Origin: Clostridium sp. CF012
GTDB lineage: Bacteria; Bacillota; Clostridia; Clostridiales; Clostridiaceae
Assembly: GCF_018861755.1 (NCBI RefSeq)
Contig: NZ_JAHLEF010000012.1
Location: 1 to 64,000, forward strand
Length of the DNA: 64,000 nt
Direction: 5' to 3'
Below, in pieces: positions 25,940 to 35,117 of this stretch. The notes beneath the pieces were generated by a model. It did no database searches, was not told the DNA's origin, and saw nothing but the letters and a program-made list of their open reading frames with translations. Positions within the stretch are counted from its first letter, which is position 1. Each line of letters opens with the position of its first letter. Both the position numbers and the translations under genes were made by a program.

Positions 25940-27625
25940 CTATAAATTTTTAATAAACCAATTCACAAGTTTATTGAATGTACCTTTAATCTTATAAGTT
26001 GCAGCTTTCACTCCTTTTAAGGAAGAATCATATAACACTTCATTATTTAAATCAGTAACTTTAAAACTTTTGAATACACCGTCATATACATCGTCTGCAA
26101 TATTTCTTTGGCTATATCCATATTCTCCCCATGCAGACTCAAGAAAAATACTTCCTTCATTTTCATGGCTTACTTCTAAGCCTTCTACTATCTTCTTTTC
26201 ATCAATAGTTAAAGTAAGTTTTTTATGGATTAATCTTATATCAATTTTTTTACTTCCTGGTTCCTTTATATCAATTTTTTTATCCTTATTCTCTTTACTT
26301 AATTCTAAAGAATATATGATGTTTTTATTTCCATTTGAATTTTCAATAACATTAACTATATTATTAATAATTTGAACACATATACTATTGCTTGTATCTT
26401 CATTGGATCTGAAGTATAAAGACTGAGAACCTATACTATTACCATTTAATGTAGTTGTTATTTTTATATCCTTATAACTTTCACTATTTGACAACTTTAT
26501 AAGCCCTTTATCCTTAGGCAATGATGTTAATATAATCTTATCATCTATGTACTCTGCTTGTCCTTTTATCCCCTTAAATTTACTAGCTTTTTCTTCATCT
26601 CCTACAACAAATTCAATATTTGATTTAGTATCATCCCAGATTCTCATTAATAAATGATTAGTGGACCAATATGCCTGTGGTTGAATCCTCGTTAAGTCAT
26701 AAATAGAGCTGCCTAATAAATTTAATGCGTTTCCTTCTCTATTAAAATTTACACTAAATATCTCTTTAATCTGTTTGCTATTTACTTCACTAGCTTTATC
26801 ATTTGTACCAAATTGTCCAGTATTTGAATGCATTAACGCATATAAAGATGGTATGTATCCAACTTCTTCCTTATATATATTTGATATTTTTTCATAATCA
26901 TAATGTATACGCTCTTTCATCTCTTCATAAGTTTCCATAGGAATTCCATATCCATCTCTAATGTAATCCATCAAATAATGATTGTATTCTCTATCAATTT
27001 TAGATGCTAATTTTGAGAACTCTACGGAATTTAATCTGCCTAAATAATTAGAATCACTATCAAAAATATTTATATATTCTAACCTATATCCATTAGTCCC
27101 TAGTTCCCAATAAGAACTATCTTTTAAGTGCAATAAATCTTTAGGCATTAAAAATTTCGAGTCTTTTTTTGCAAATTTATCTGCATAAGTCAGCATTGTG
27201 GCTTTATAATTATATTCCTCTAGAAATATTTGAGAAAATATTGCTGTATCTCTTCTTCCATCCTCAAACAATAAAAACAATGACTTTTCTGGTAAGTCCT
27301 TTCTTTTTGCATAGTAATCTAATATATCTTGCTGAGTAATGGTTACATATCCATTATCTTTTAACGCTTTAATTTGCTTTTCTAATGATTCAGTACTTAT
27401 TAGCGTAGGATCTCCAGTTCTATCTACACCAAAATATGATATGGCAATAAACCCACTCTTAATCTCGTTAGAAATATCATCTGAGCTATAGGGCTTATAT
27501 ACTGAAAATGTAATTACAGCTTTTATAATAACTAATAATATTGCAAATAAAACTATTCCTTGAACTGTACCTCTAATTATTTTAATTCTATCTTTTTTTT
27601 CAGGAGAAAAAAATTTATTTTTCAT
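25940..27625 (-). CDS. PgaB/IcaB-like protein with decayed deacetylase domain and beta-sandwich
   Basis: A 561-residue membrane-anchored protein (helix ~22-43). The N-terminal half follows the PgaB/IcaB deacetylase pattern: GFIAISYFGVD, LEKQIKALKDNGYVTIT, LPEKSLFLLFEDGRRD. The catalytic FDDG has become FEDG, and the metal-binding SHxxxxH region is replaced by LGTNGYRLEY, so it is probably not an active deacetylase. The last ~200 residues look like a beta-sandwich carbohydrate-binding module (SLYFRSNEDT, YSLELSKENK). The ATG at 27625 lies inside the end of the glycosyltransferase gene (11-bp overlap). I infer a polymer-binding or guiding role. Confidence 0.7.
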   Translation of the reverse strand: MKNKFFSPEKKDRIKIIRGTVQGIVLFAILLVIIKAVITFSVYKPYSSDDISNEIKSGFIAISYFGVDRTGDPTLISTESLEKQIKALKDNGYVTITQQDILDYYAKRKDLPEKSLFLLFEDGRRDTAIFSQIFLEEYNYKATMLTYADKFAKKDSKFLMPKDLLHLKDSSYWELGTNGYRLEYINIFDSDSNYLGRLNSVEFSKLASKIDREYNHYLMDYIRDGYGIPMETYEEMKERIHYDYEKISNIYKEEVGYIPSLYALMHSNTGQFGTNDKASEVNSKQIKEIFSVNFNREGNALNLLGSSIYDLTRIQPQAYWSTNHLLMRIWDDTKSNIEFVVGDEEKASKFKGIKGQAEYIDDKIILTSLPKDKGLIKLSNSESYKDIKITTTLNGNSIGSQSLYFRSNEDTSNSICVQIINNIVNVIENSNGNKNIIYSLELSKENKDKKIDIKEPGSKKIDIRLIHKKLTLTIDEKKIVEGLEVSHENEGSIFLESAWGEYGYSQRNIADDVYDGVFKSFKVTDLNNEVLYDSSLKGVKAATYKIKGTFNKLVNWFIKNL

Positions 27626-29501
27626 ATTCACTCTCTCCCTTTTTTCTTAATATACTAAAGCCTTTCCTTCGCTCTTTTTTCATTTGAGCTTCCACATCAC
27701 TTGGAGTCATTCTTGTACCCCAGGTAGATTTCCAAAAGGTTACCCAAGCTATAGGCATTTGCCATAGCAATACGGCTTCATAATAAACACAAAATAAAAT
27801 TCCAAAAATCCAAGTTGTACTTTTTCTAAAGAACATTTGAGCAAAACTCATCATTAATGCCATCATTAATAGTCCAACAAGAAAGGTGGTTGGAAATATA
27901 TTATGTACAATTGGCACATAGATTAAGTTATAAGTAACTATTATAGGTGCAGCAATAGGAACAAATACTCCCATTAAAAAGAAAGAGGCCATAAAAGGTT
28001 CTTTTTTCCACATAAACTTTCCTGCGATAATTGATTCTCTGAGCCAGGACCTTTTCCATCTCATTTGTTGTTTAAGAAACACCTTATACTTATTAGGTAC
28101 AATAGTTGCACAAATTGCAGTATCTTGATAACTAGTTCTATTTCCATTCAATACAATATTAGTCATAGCTCTATCATCACCAAAGGTTGCCTTATGACCT
28201 AAAAATCTTTGGTTTATCCACTGATCCATATTATCTATAACTATTTGTTTTCTATAGCAGGATAGTGGTCCTGATAAACATGTAACTGCATCAAAATAAG
28301 CCTCTGCTGCCTTCATAATTCTAAAAGCAATATAATATCTAACAGACTGCATTTTAGTTAAAGTATTTGTATACGTGTTAGCAACATCTGTTCTACCTGC
28401 CACTCCACCCATCTTAGGATCTTTAAAAGGTTGTACTAAATTTCTTATTGCAAAAGGATCTAAAAAGCTATCTGAATCAACAAATACAACTAAATCATGT
28501 TTTGCGTTTATTACTCCCCTTGAAAGTGCATCCCTTTTTCCTAAGTTCTTTTCTTGAACAAAATACTTCACCCTACCTTTTGCATCAAATCTTTCTGCTT
28601 CATTAGTTAATTTATTTATGGTCTCAATAATTTTTTCTACAGAGTCATCATCAGAATAATCATCTACAATTATGACTTCTAGATTATCAGTAGGATAGTC
28701 TTGGTTAATGCAACTTAAAATTGTTCTTTCTATCCACTCTTCTTCATTAAAACAAGGAATTATAATTGTTACAGCTGGTGTATAGTCAACATCTATTGGC
28801 ACGGGCTTGTATAAACCACCAAACAAATATCTACTTAATAAAAATACAGCTGCAATAATACTATATAAATATAACCACTTATTAAATTTAAAATATATAA
28901 CACTTTCTGCCCGCATTAATATAATGAATATACTTATAAATAATAATACTATACTAGATGTAGTTAAGACATACCTCCCTTTTTTTCTATTAGAATATTC
29001 TGATAATGTTTCCATAAATTCTATACCACATAATATTTTTCCATCCGCTTCGATAGACTCTCGAACCTTTTTCCCTTTAATTTTAACATTCATTTCATAG
29101 CCTTCTGGCATAGAACCAGGTAATATTCTAAATTCTAATTTAATATTATTTGCATTGTTAATTCTATTTAATTGTTCACTATCTTTTAGTTCTATTAAAA
29201 TTCCAGTAGTAGAAATATCTAAGGATTTAACGTTAAATGTGCTATTGTCCTTTTGGCTTTTACACTTCATTTTAATATCAGTTTGACTTATATATCTTAT
29301 TCCAGCTTCTTTACTTTTTATAAATGAATTTACATTACCATTATAATCCGCCAGTATCTTTTCCCCTCTACGATCAACACTATTTCTTATAGCTTCTTTA
29401 TCAGGAACATTTGCCAGTAGCCTTCTATCTCTACGGGGATTTAATAAAGTATCCCCCGCCTCATCTTTATCATTCTTTTGCTTCTTATATTCAACCCTCA
29501 T
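27615..29501 (-). CDS. PilZ-domain glycosyltransferase family 2 (processive polysaccharide synthase)
   Basis: A 628-residue membrane synthase. Residues ~62-165 form a PilZ domain (LDISTTGILIELK gives the D-x-S-x-x-G motif at 95-100), but the RxxxR arginine motif expected just before it is not clear. Two helices (~180-225) follow, then a GT2 catalytic domain with VDDYSDDDS, VFVDSDSFLDP, GDDRAMTN and QQMRWKRSW, the D,D,D,QxxRW set of processive synthases. Several C-terminal helices form the export channel. PilZ binds c-di-GMP in cellulose synthase, but there it is C-terminal; here it is N-terminal. It is the second gene of the operon. Confidence 0.85.
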   Translation of the reverse strand: MRVEYKKQKNDKDEAGDTLLNPRRDRRLLANVPDKEAIRNSVDRRGEKILADYNGNVNSFIKSKEAGIRYISQTDIKMKCKSQKDNSTFNVKSLDISTTGILIELKDSEQLNRINNANNIKLEFRILPGSMPEGYEMNVKIKGKKVRESIEADGKILCGIEFMETLSEYSNRKKGRYVLTTSSIVLLFISIFIILMRAESVIYFKFNKWLYLYSIIAAVFLLSRYLFGGLYKPVPIDVDYTPAVTIIIPCFNEEEWIERTILSCINQDYPTDNLEVIIVDDYSDDDSVEKIIETINKLTNEAERFDAKGRVKYFVQEKNLGKRDALSRGVINAKHDLVVFVDSDSFLDPFAIRNLVQPFKDPKMGGVAGRTDVANTYTNTLTKMQSVRYYIAFRIMKAAEAYFDAVTCLSGPLSCYRKQIVIDNMDQWINQRFLGHKATFGDDRAMTNIVLNGNRTSYQDTAICATIVPNKYKVFLKQQMRWKRSWLRESIIAGKFMWKKEPFMASFFLMGVFVPIAAPIIVTYNLIYVPIVHNIFPTTFLVGLLMMALMMSFAQMFFRKSTTWIFGILFCVYYEAVLLWQMPIAWVTFWKSTWGTRMTPSDVEAQMKKERRKGFSILRKKGESEYEK

Positions 29502-29549
29502 CCTTCAAACTCCTCATCAACAAATTAAGGCACATTCAAATAAATAACA

Positions 29550-32108
29550 TTATTTTTCTAAATAATCACTTAACTTTGCAACTTTATATTTTTCTCCATA
29601 CAATGCTTTTTCATTGTTAGTTAAGAATATGTCTATAGCTTCTGCAGTGTAATAACTTTGATCATTCATATGCATTACTACAACATTACCCTTACCCTTA
29701 ACTAATTCTTCTTCTATATAATTAACGATTTCCTGTGCAGAAGTTCTTTCATAGTCATGAGTTGTAATATTTCCACTAATGGAATATTTATATCCACTTT
29801 CAAGTACAGCAGCTAGCCCTTCTCTTCTTAATAGTAAGGTAGGTGGTCTAAAATATGGTCTTAATGAATGTAAATCGCCTATTATACTCGCCATAACATC
29901 ATAAGATTTAATTAAGGAAACTTCGAGTTCTTGTCTATTCGCCTCTAAAAGTTCATGATTATAATTATGACTTCCTATATCATGACCGTTTATTGCAATG
30001 CTTCTAAGTAGGTTTGGATTAACATTTGATATATCACTATGAATATCTGCATATTTTGATATTGCAAAGAATCCCGCCTTTGCTTTATGTTTATTTAATA
30101 CGTCTAGTATTTCATTTATTATTGGGTCTCCCCCCCAATCATCAAAGGTAAAAAATATAACATTTTCACCTTTTGTATCAATGACCCCATTTTTATCAAT
30201 AGATAATTTTTCCTCTTCACTAAAATCACTTAAATCTACATATTCATTACCTACATAATTAGTTTTCATCATGCTTAGTGCATCTTCATAGGTTCTTTTT
30301 TTCATAGAAATTGGACTTTTTATAATATTGTATCTACCGAGCTTTGATGATGTTTCAATAGTATTTTGTAAATTACTTAATGTTACTACTAAATATCCTA
30401 ATGGTTTTTGAGCTAAATCATAGGTATGTAACTTGTCATTATATTTATTAACATAACCATTTTGAACATAATTTTTAGTAACTAGCTCAATTATATTGGC
30501 AATAACATCATCATTTTTAAATAAATCTGCATCTAATCTAAAATAAACTATCTCGCCCTTTTTAAGTGATGCATAGGAATTTACATTGAAATAGCTAGTC
30601 ATTATTTCTTCAGCATTCATATTTTTATATCTAGAAATAATAGGTGCCTTTGAATAGGTAAATAATTCATAATTTTTAAAGGAAGGCATATTAGTCATTG
30701 CAGATATTGCTTCTTGAATTTCAGTATCTGCATACCCATATCCAGCCATATATGCATTTGTAATTATTCCTTTCTCTTTTAACAATTTATCAACTTCATA
30801 TATTTCACTACAAATTTCTTCTGCTTTCTTTTTTAATAAATTAGAACTAGTGGTTATGCCTCCATTTCCAATTTCATGACCCTTACTTAAGATTTTATTT
30901 ATTCTATCTGGATAATTTAATATTTCTTGTTTTGTTACAAAAAATGTTCCCTTAGCATTAAGTTTTTCAAGTGTTTTCAGTACTTTATCTAAGCTAGTTT
31001 CATTGCTTAGGCCTCTAAATGTATATGCTAAAGACTTTTGGGTAGTGTAAAATTCTGAAATAATAGGAACAAGTCTTTTATTATTTTTTTCTATTAATTG
31101 TTTAAAATTTATTAAATCTACATCATTTTCAACGCCCTTGTTTCCTAATGTACTATTTTCAATGTTTTTATTTTTTAATATATTTTGATTCTTTAATATA
31201 TTTTCATTTTTTTGTAATTCATAGTATTTTTTAATACTTGGTAACTCAGATAATTTAACAACAGTTTTATTTTGTTCCTCTATTGATTTTGAGAGCCATT
31301 CTACTATTTGTATAATAGTAACTTCTGAATCTTCTTTATCCCTTTCCTCACTTATACCATCAGGCTTATCTATGGCAGGTTTCTCTTCTACTCTTTTTTC
31401 TCCATATTCAAAGCTATCAAGAACGCCTTCTAATTTTATGGAGATTATTGTTCCTTTTGCTAAATATTTTATATAGCCATATGCTTGGGTATAATTTTTA
31501 AAACTTTGATAACTTACATAATGATCACTATCAACAACATATTTATTACCCGATGCATAAACTGCTGTTAAGATATTTTCATTATAAACTGTAGAATTAC
31601 ACTTTAGTAAAATAGGATCTACGCCAGTTATAGATTTCAAAATCTTATTAGTGCTACAAAAATCAGTAACTAACTCTTCTTTAGATAACTTTTCCATATT
31701 CTTAGTCCTAGAAAGAGTTCCACTGCCTATATCATGTCCACCCTTTTGGATTAGTTCCACTATACTAGAGTCCTCAGCTGCTTTAATTCCTGGAATAAAA
31801 AAGCTTGCCTTAATTCCGTATTCATCTAATATATGTATTATTTTATCTATTGTATCTTTATTACTAAGTCCCTCAAATGATAATGATACTATATTTGATG
31901 TTGTCTTTACATTTGTTATAACATCTGCCTTTTTACTACTATTTAATGTGTTTAATGCCTTTTTAATTTCTTTTGACGCATCATATTTACTTTTTTTACT
32001 TATAGTTACTTCTCCTGAACTAGTATTTATATTATAATTTTCATATATAAAAGCACCTACAAATATGCTTATTAATAAAATTATAATAACAATATACTTT
32101 TTTTTCAT
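29550..32108 (-). CDS. Three tandem NodB (polysaccharide deacetylase) domains
   Basis: An 852-residue secreted, membrane-anchored protein with three NodB-like domains. Domain 1 (~70-240) has SFEGLSN and GHDIGSGT. Domain 2 (~355-570) has TFRGLSN and GHEIGNGG. Domain 3 (653-852) keeps the full set: FTFDDWGG (Asp656/657), GHDIGSHNYNH (His714, His718), RPYFRPP and VVVMHM. Only domain 3 should be active; the other two keep the fold but lack the metal ligands. A low-complexity Asn/Lys linker lies near 300-330. It is the first gene of the operon, with GAGGTGAAAT-ATG. I infer de-N- or de-O-acetylation of the exopolysaccharide. Confidence 0.85.
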   Translation of the reverse strand: MKKKYIVIIILLISIFVGAFIYENYNINTSSGEVTISKKSKYDASKEIKKALNTLNSSKKADVITNVKTTSNIVSLSFEGLSNKDTIDKIIHILDEYGIKASFFIPGIKAAEDSSIVELIQKGGHDIGSGTLSRTKNMEKLSKEELVTDFCSTNKILKSITGVDPILLKCNSTVYNENILTAVYASGNKYVVDSDHYVSYQSFKNYTQAYGYIKYLAKGTIISIKLEGVLDSFEYGEKRVEEKPAIDKPDGISEERDKEDSEVTIIQIVEWLSKSIEEQNKTVVKLSELPSIKKYYELQKNENILKNQNILKNKNIENSTLGNKGVENDVDLINFKQLIEKNNKRLVPIISEFYTTQKSLAYTFRGLSNETSLDKVLKTLEKLNAKGTFFVTKQEILNYPDRINKILSKGHEIGNGGITTSSNLLKKKAEEICSEIYEVDKLLKEKGIITNAYMAGYGYADTEIQEAISAMTNMPSFKNYELFTYSKAPIISRYKNMNAEEIMTSYFNVNSYASLKKGEIVYFRLDADLFKNDDVIANIIELVTKNYVQNGYVNKYNDKLHTYDLAQKPLGYLVVTLSNLQNTIETSSKLGRYNIIKSPISMKKRTYEDALSMMKTNYVGNEYVDLSDFSEEEKLSIDKNGVIDTKGENVIFFTFDDWGGDPIINEILDVLNKHKAKAGFFAISKYADIHSDISNVNPNLLRSIAINGHDIGSHNYNHELLEANRQELEVSLIKSYDVMASIIGDLHSLRPYFRPPTLLLRREGLAAVLESGYKYSISGNITTHDYERTSAQEIVNYIEEELVKGKGNVVVMHMNDQSYYTAEAIDIFLTNNEKALYGEKYKVAKLSDYLEK

Positions 32109-32146
32109 ATTTCACCTCACAATTATGAATTTATCGCGTTATTCCT

Positions 32147-32181
32147 ATCATATACCATCAACCCTAAATGAACCCTAAATG
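32147..32181 (-). promoter_or_regulatory. Activator-type promoter with 11-bp direct repeat
   Basis: On the minus strand, CATTTAGGGTT occurs twice in immediate tandem (32181-32160). Eight bases after the second TTAGGGT comes TATGAT (32152-32147), a near-consensus -10. There is no recognisable -35 at 16-18 bp. SARP-family regulators bind heptamer repeats at 11-bp spacing just upstream of the -10, and a SARP-type regulator is encoded next door. The start codon lies 38 bp downstream. Confidence 0.6.
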
Positions 32182-32182
32182 A

Positions 32183-32222
32183 AAGATGTCCTATAGGATT
32201 AATTAATCCTATAGGACATCTT
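32183..32222. terminator. Perfect 40-bp palindrome, probable terminator
   Basis: Bases 32183-32222 form a perfect palindrome centred on AATT (core GTCCTATAGGATTAATTA). On the minus strand it ends in CATCTTTCATTT. It lies 71 bp past the response-regulator stop and immediately before the direct repeat of the exopolysaccharide promoter, separating the two transcripts. Confidence 0.75.
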
Positions 32223-32292
32223 CTCTAAAGCCTTATATATCAGTGTTTTGACGATTTTTATGTAAACATATAAAATATTGTCGAAATTTCTT

Positions 32293-33165
32293 TTATTTAT
32301 TTTTCTTTAAACCGGGTCTCATATTTTTGCACATTTCCTGGAGTTCAGCAGCTCTTGGTTGTGCCCAAGCATACCCGCTCTCTTCCATATATCCTCTTTG
32401 ATTTAACTTATTAAGTAAATGAAAATTCTCTTTTCTTTTTATCTTATTGCTTTTAACCAACTTTTCTAGTTCATAAATATCAGAGTTGACTTGGTCTGCC
32501 ACTATTCTATAATTTCCACGACCGCTTTCCAGTATGCGAGATATACCTGCTTCTGCTAATCTTTTTCGTAGCAAATAGGTGGTTGCATGAAAGTTCGTTT
32601 GGGCTTTTTCGGAATTATAGTCCGGCCAAAGTGCATGTGCTATTTTTTCCCAACTTACTGGTACACCATTTTTGTGTGCTAAAAAAGCCAATAGCTCCTT
32701 TGCCTTGGAATTTTTCCAGGTCAGTGCTTCACCATATAAGAATATTTCAAAATCGCCAAAGGATTGAATAAAAGGTTTCTCTGAATGTCTTACTATCCTT
32801 TTGGTTTTCAACAACCGCATTATGGTTTTTCCAAGTCTTTCTTCTGTTAAGGGCTTTAGAATATAATCCATGGCCTGCAATTCAAAAGCCTCCACAGCAT
32901 ATTGGTTAAAGGCAGTAACGAAAATAACGTCTATGTTTTCATTGTGATCTAATATCTGTTCTGAAAGCTTAAGGCCATTAATGCCTGGCATTTCAATATC
33001 TAAGAAAACGACATCAAGTGGATGTACTTTTAAATAGGATAATAACTGTTCCCCTGTTTCAAATAGACCACATAGCTCAAATTCTTTAAATTCTGACACC
33101 ATTCTTTGGAATCTTTCAAGCACGTGCATCTCGTCGTCTACTGCCGCAATCCGTATCATACTCAT
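32293..33165 (-). CDS. Response regulator with SARP/BTAD-type DNA-binding domain
   Basis: A 290-residue regulator. The receiver domain (~4-120) has the acidic pair VDDE, the phospho-acceptor in FLDIEMPG (Asp56) and KPL. Residues ~135-235 form an OmpR-like winged helix of the SARP type: FGDFEIFLYGEALTWKNSKA, KELLAFLAH, LWPDYNSEKAQ, YLLRKRLAEAG. A short BTAD-like start follows (NSDIYELEKLV). Its start overlaps the kinase gene by ATGA. I infer that it activates the exopolysaccharide operon through the 11-bp direct repeat downstream. Confidence 0.85.
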   Translation of the reverse strand: MSMIRIAAVDDEMHVLERFQRMVSEFKEFELCGLFETGEQLLSYLKVHPLDVVFLDIEMPGINGLKLSEQILDHNENIDVIFVTAFNQYAVEAFELQAMDYILKPLTEERLGKTIMRLLKTKRIVRHSEKPFIQSFGDFEIFLYGEALTWKNSKAKELLAFLAHKNGVPVSWEKIAHALWPDYNSEKAQTNFHATTYLLRKRLAEAGISRILESGRGNYRIVADQVNSDIYELEKLVKSNKIKRKENFHLLNKLNQRGYMEESGYAWAQPRAAELQEMCKNMRPGLKKNK

Positions 33166-35084
33166 TTTCTCCCTTCAGGTATTACTAGTCTCACGCAAGT
33201 CCCACGCCCAACCTGGCTACTTATATCAAGGCCTCTGCCATATAATCGAAGGAGCCTGTGATGTATATTGAGTAGGCCAACGCCTTTGTCTAATCTCTCT
33301 TCACTTAAAATCATTGCAAGTATTTCTCCATGGATGCCCACACCATCATCTTCAATTTCTATATTAGTGCCTTCCACTGTTTGTTTTATTCTTACGTAAA
33401 CGGAACCTCCACCTGGTTTTTTAGAGATACCATGTCTAACTGCATTTTCCACTAAGGGTTGGAGGATTAGAACAGGTATTTCAAATTCTAAAGGTATTTC
33501 AATCTCTTTAATTAACTGTATTTTCCCACCAAAGCGTGCTTGTTCAATGTTGAAATAAGTACCTACAAATTCCAGTTCTTTTTCTATTGTCAACATTTTA
33601 TCCAGATTGTTAAATTCAAGACTCCCTCTTAAATATATTGCCAAGTCTACAATGAGCTTACTAGCTTTTTCCCCATCCACCTCGCATACATTAGCAATGG
33701 CATTTAAAGAATTGTATAGAAAATGGGGCTTAATCTGTGCCTGCAAAAATGACATCTCTGTGGCCATTATTTTGTCCTTGAGTTTGTCTGCATCAACCAG
33801 CTTTTCATTGTATATAATAAGCTTATTATGCGTGTTTGCATATTGTTTGGCTTGAACATAAGACATTGCGATAATAACGGCAAAATTTCCATACAAAAAC
33901 ATATAAGATATAGTTATGCTTCCAATACCTTTATTGTTTAATATATCTGCAAGGATTGAAAAAATAAAAACCTCTATGGCTATCAACATAATTATGGCAT
34001 TGTCACTTTTATGGAGTACTTCTTTTATAAGAATGCTAAGTATATAAATCATTTGCAGTAGCATAAGCGAAAAATGATAATTATTGAATGAAGCCATAAA
34101 TCCTATCGGTGTAAGTAGCAGTGTCTCAAAAAATAGGTTAGGTAGCAAAATTAAACACAACATCTTCTTTTTATATCCCAGGGGGTGAATGCTGAGGACA
34201 AAAAAGATGATGATTGGCATTAAATTGTATCCTGTAATATAAGTAATATATATCCCTATTTCAATTGGCATATTGGGAAAGAAGATTTTCAAAGGCGTTT
34301 CTCCCCATACCGACGATCGAAAGGCCACAATAAAGCAAAGTATGCTAAAAATTAGTGTTGTTTTATTTTTCCTTTGTAATAGGAATACCAAAAGATAATG
34401 AATGCCAAATATAAAAACGCTGCCAATAAATAGAAGCTGCAGTGCCAGAAGATATATCTTATGCTGCTCTAAAACCTGTTTTGAACCAAATACCGGACTT
34501 TCACGAAGTCCTCCTCTGGCATAATCCAAATTGGCTACCTGAATAATCAACTCCAGCTGTTGTTGCTCCTTTGGAAGTTCTATAATAAGCTGCTTATAAT
34601 CTAGTTTATAGTCAGAAGTTTTTTTTGATACCACTCCAACCTCTGTAATAAGCTTTCCATTAGCATATAGCTTGTAAGCACTGGCAATTCTCTGAATTCT
34701 AAGAGCAGGATCCTTAAGCGTATAAGGGTAGTTTAGGAGTAAACGGTAGGTTGCCACCCCATGATTTGGATACACCTTTGTTCCCGCTTCTTTGTCATGC
34801 CAACTTCCAGGTACTTTCATAAGAGAATCAATTTTGGGCAAATATCCATAAGTAAAATCTTCAGGTGTCAATAATTGATTCCAATAGAATTCCCAGCTAC
34901 CATCTAGTGCCACTAATTCTCTTTGCGAAAATTCTACCTTAGACAAATCAGTCTTACCATTATCAACAATTCCTGAGCCCATTGAATAAATCATGCCAAG
35001 AGAAAAAAGCATAATTGTAATTAATAATAGGATGAACACTATTCTTAAGTTCGAGCTTTTTTTCAATATTCTACTTGTATCCAT
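33162..35084 (-). CDS. 7TMR-DISM sensor histidine kinase (LytS-type core)
   Basis: A 640-residue sensor kinase. After a first helix (~18-38), an extracellular domain shows the GH2-like jelly-roll pattern LDGSWEFYWNQLLTPEDF and VPGSWH, which suggests carbohydrate sensing. Seven membrane helices follow (~210-410). The cytoplasmic part has the His_kinase motif QAQIKPHFLYNSLNAI, with the phospho-His before FLYN, then LQPLVENAVRHGI and DDGVGI for ATP binding. The ATG at 35084 follows AGGAGCAAAGTG. It is cotranscribed with the SARP-type response regulator and possibly with the HIT gene 33 bp upstream. Confidence 0.88.
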   Translation of the reverse strand: MDTSRILKKSSNLRIVFILLLITIMLFSLGMIYSMGSGIVDNGKTDLSKVEFSQRELVALDGSWEFYWNQLLTPEDFTYGYLPKIDSLMKVPGSWHDKEAGTKVYPNHGVATYRLLLNYPYTLKDPALRIQRIASAYKLYANGKLITEVGVVSKKTSDYKLDYKQLIIELPKEQQQLELIIQVANLDYARGGLRESPVFGSKQVLEQHKIYLLALQLLFIGSVFIFGIHYLLVFLLQRKNKTTLIFSILCFIVAFRSSVWGETPLKIFFPNMPIEIGIYITYITGYNLMPIIIFFVLSIHPLGYKKKMLCLILLPNLFFETLLLTPIGFMASFNNYHFSLMLLQMIYILSILIKEVLHKSDNAIIMLIAIEVFIFSILADILNNKGIGSITISYMFLYGNFAVIIAMSYVQAKQYANTHNKLIIYNEKLVDADKLKDKIMATEMSFLQAQIKPHFLYNSLNAIANVCEVDGEKASKLIVDLAIYLRGSLEFNNLDKMLTIEKELEFVGTYFNIEQARFGGKIQLIKEIEIPLEFEIPVLILQPLVENAVRHGISKKPGGGSVYVRIKQTVEGTNIEIEDDGVGIHGEILAMILSEERLDKGVGLLNIHHRLLRLYGRGLDISSQVGRGTCVRLVIPEGRK

Positions 35085-35117
35085 CACTTTGCTCCTACTC
35101 TTTCCTGTTGTTTTGTA

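Noticed and set aside
32109-32292. c-di-GMP riboswitch before the exopolysaccharide operon
   Set aside because: The 5' leader is only about 30 nt if the -10 at 32147 is used, and no riboswitch core was seen; the structure present is a simple palindrome.
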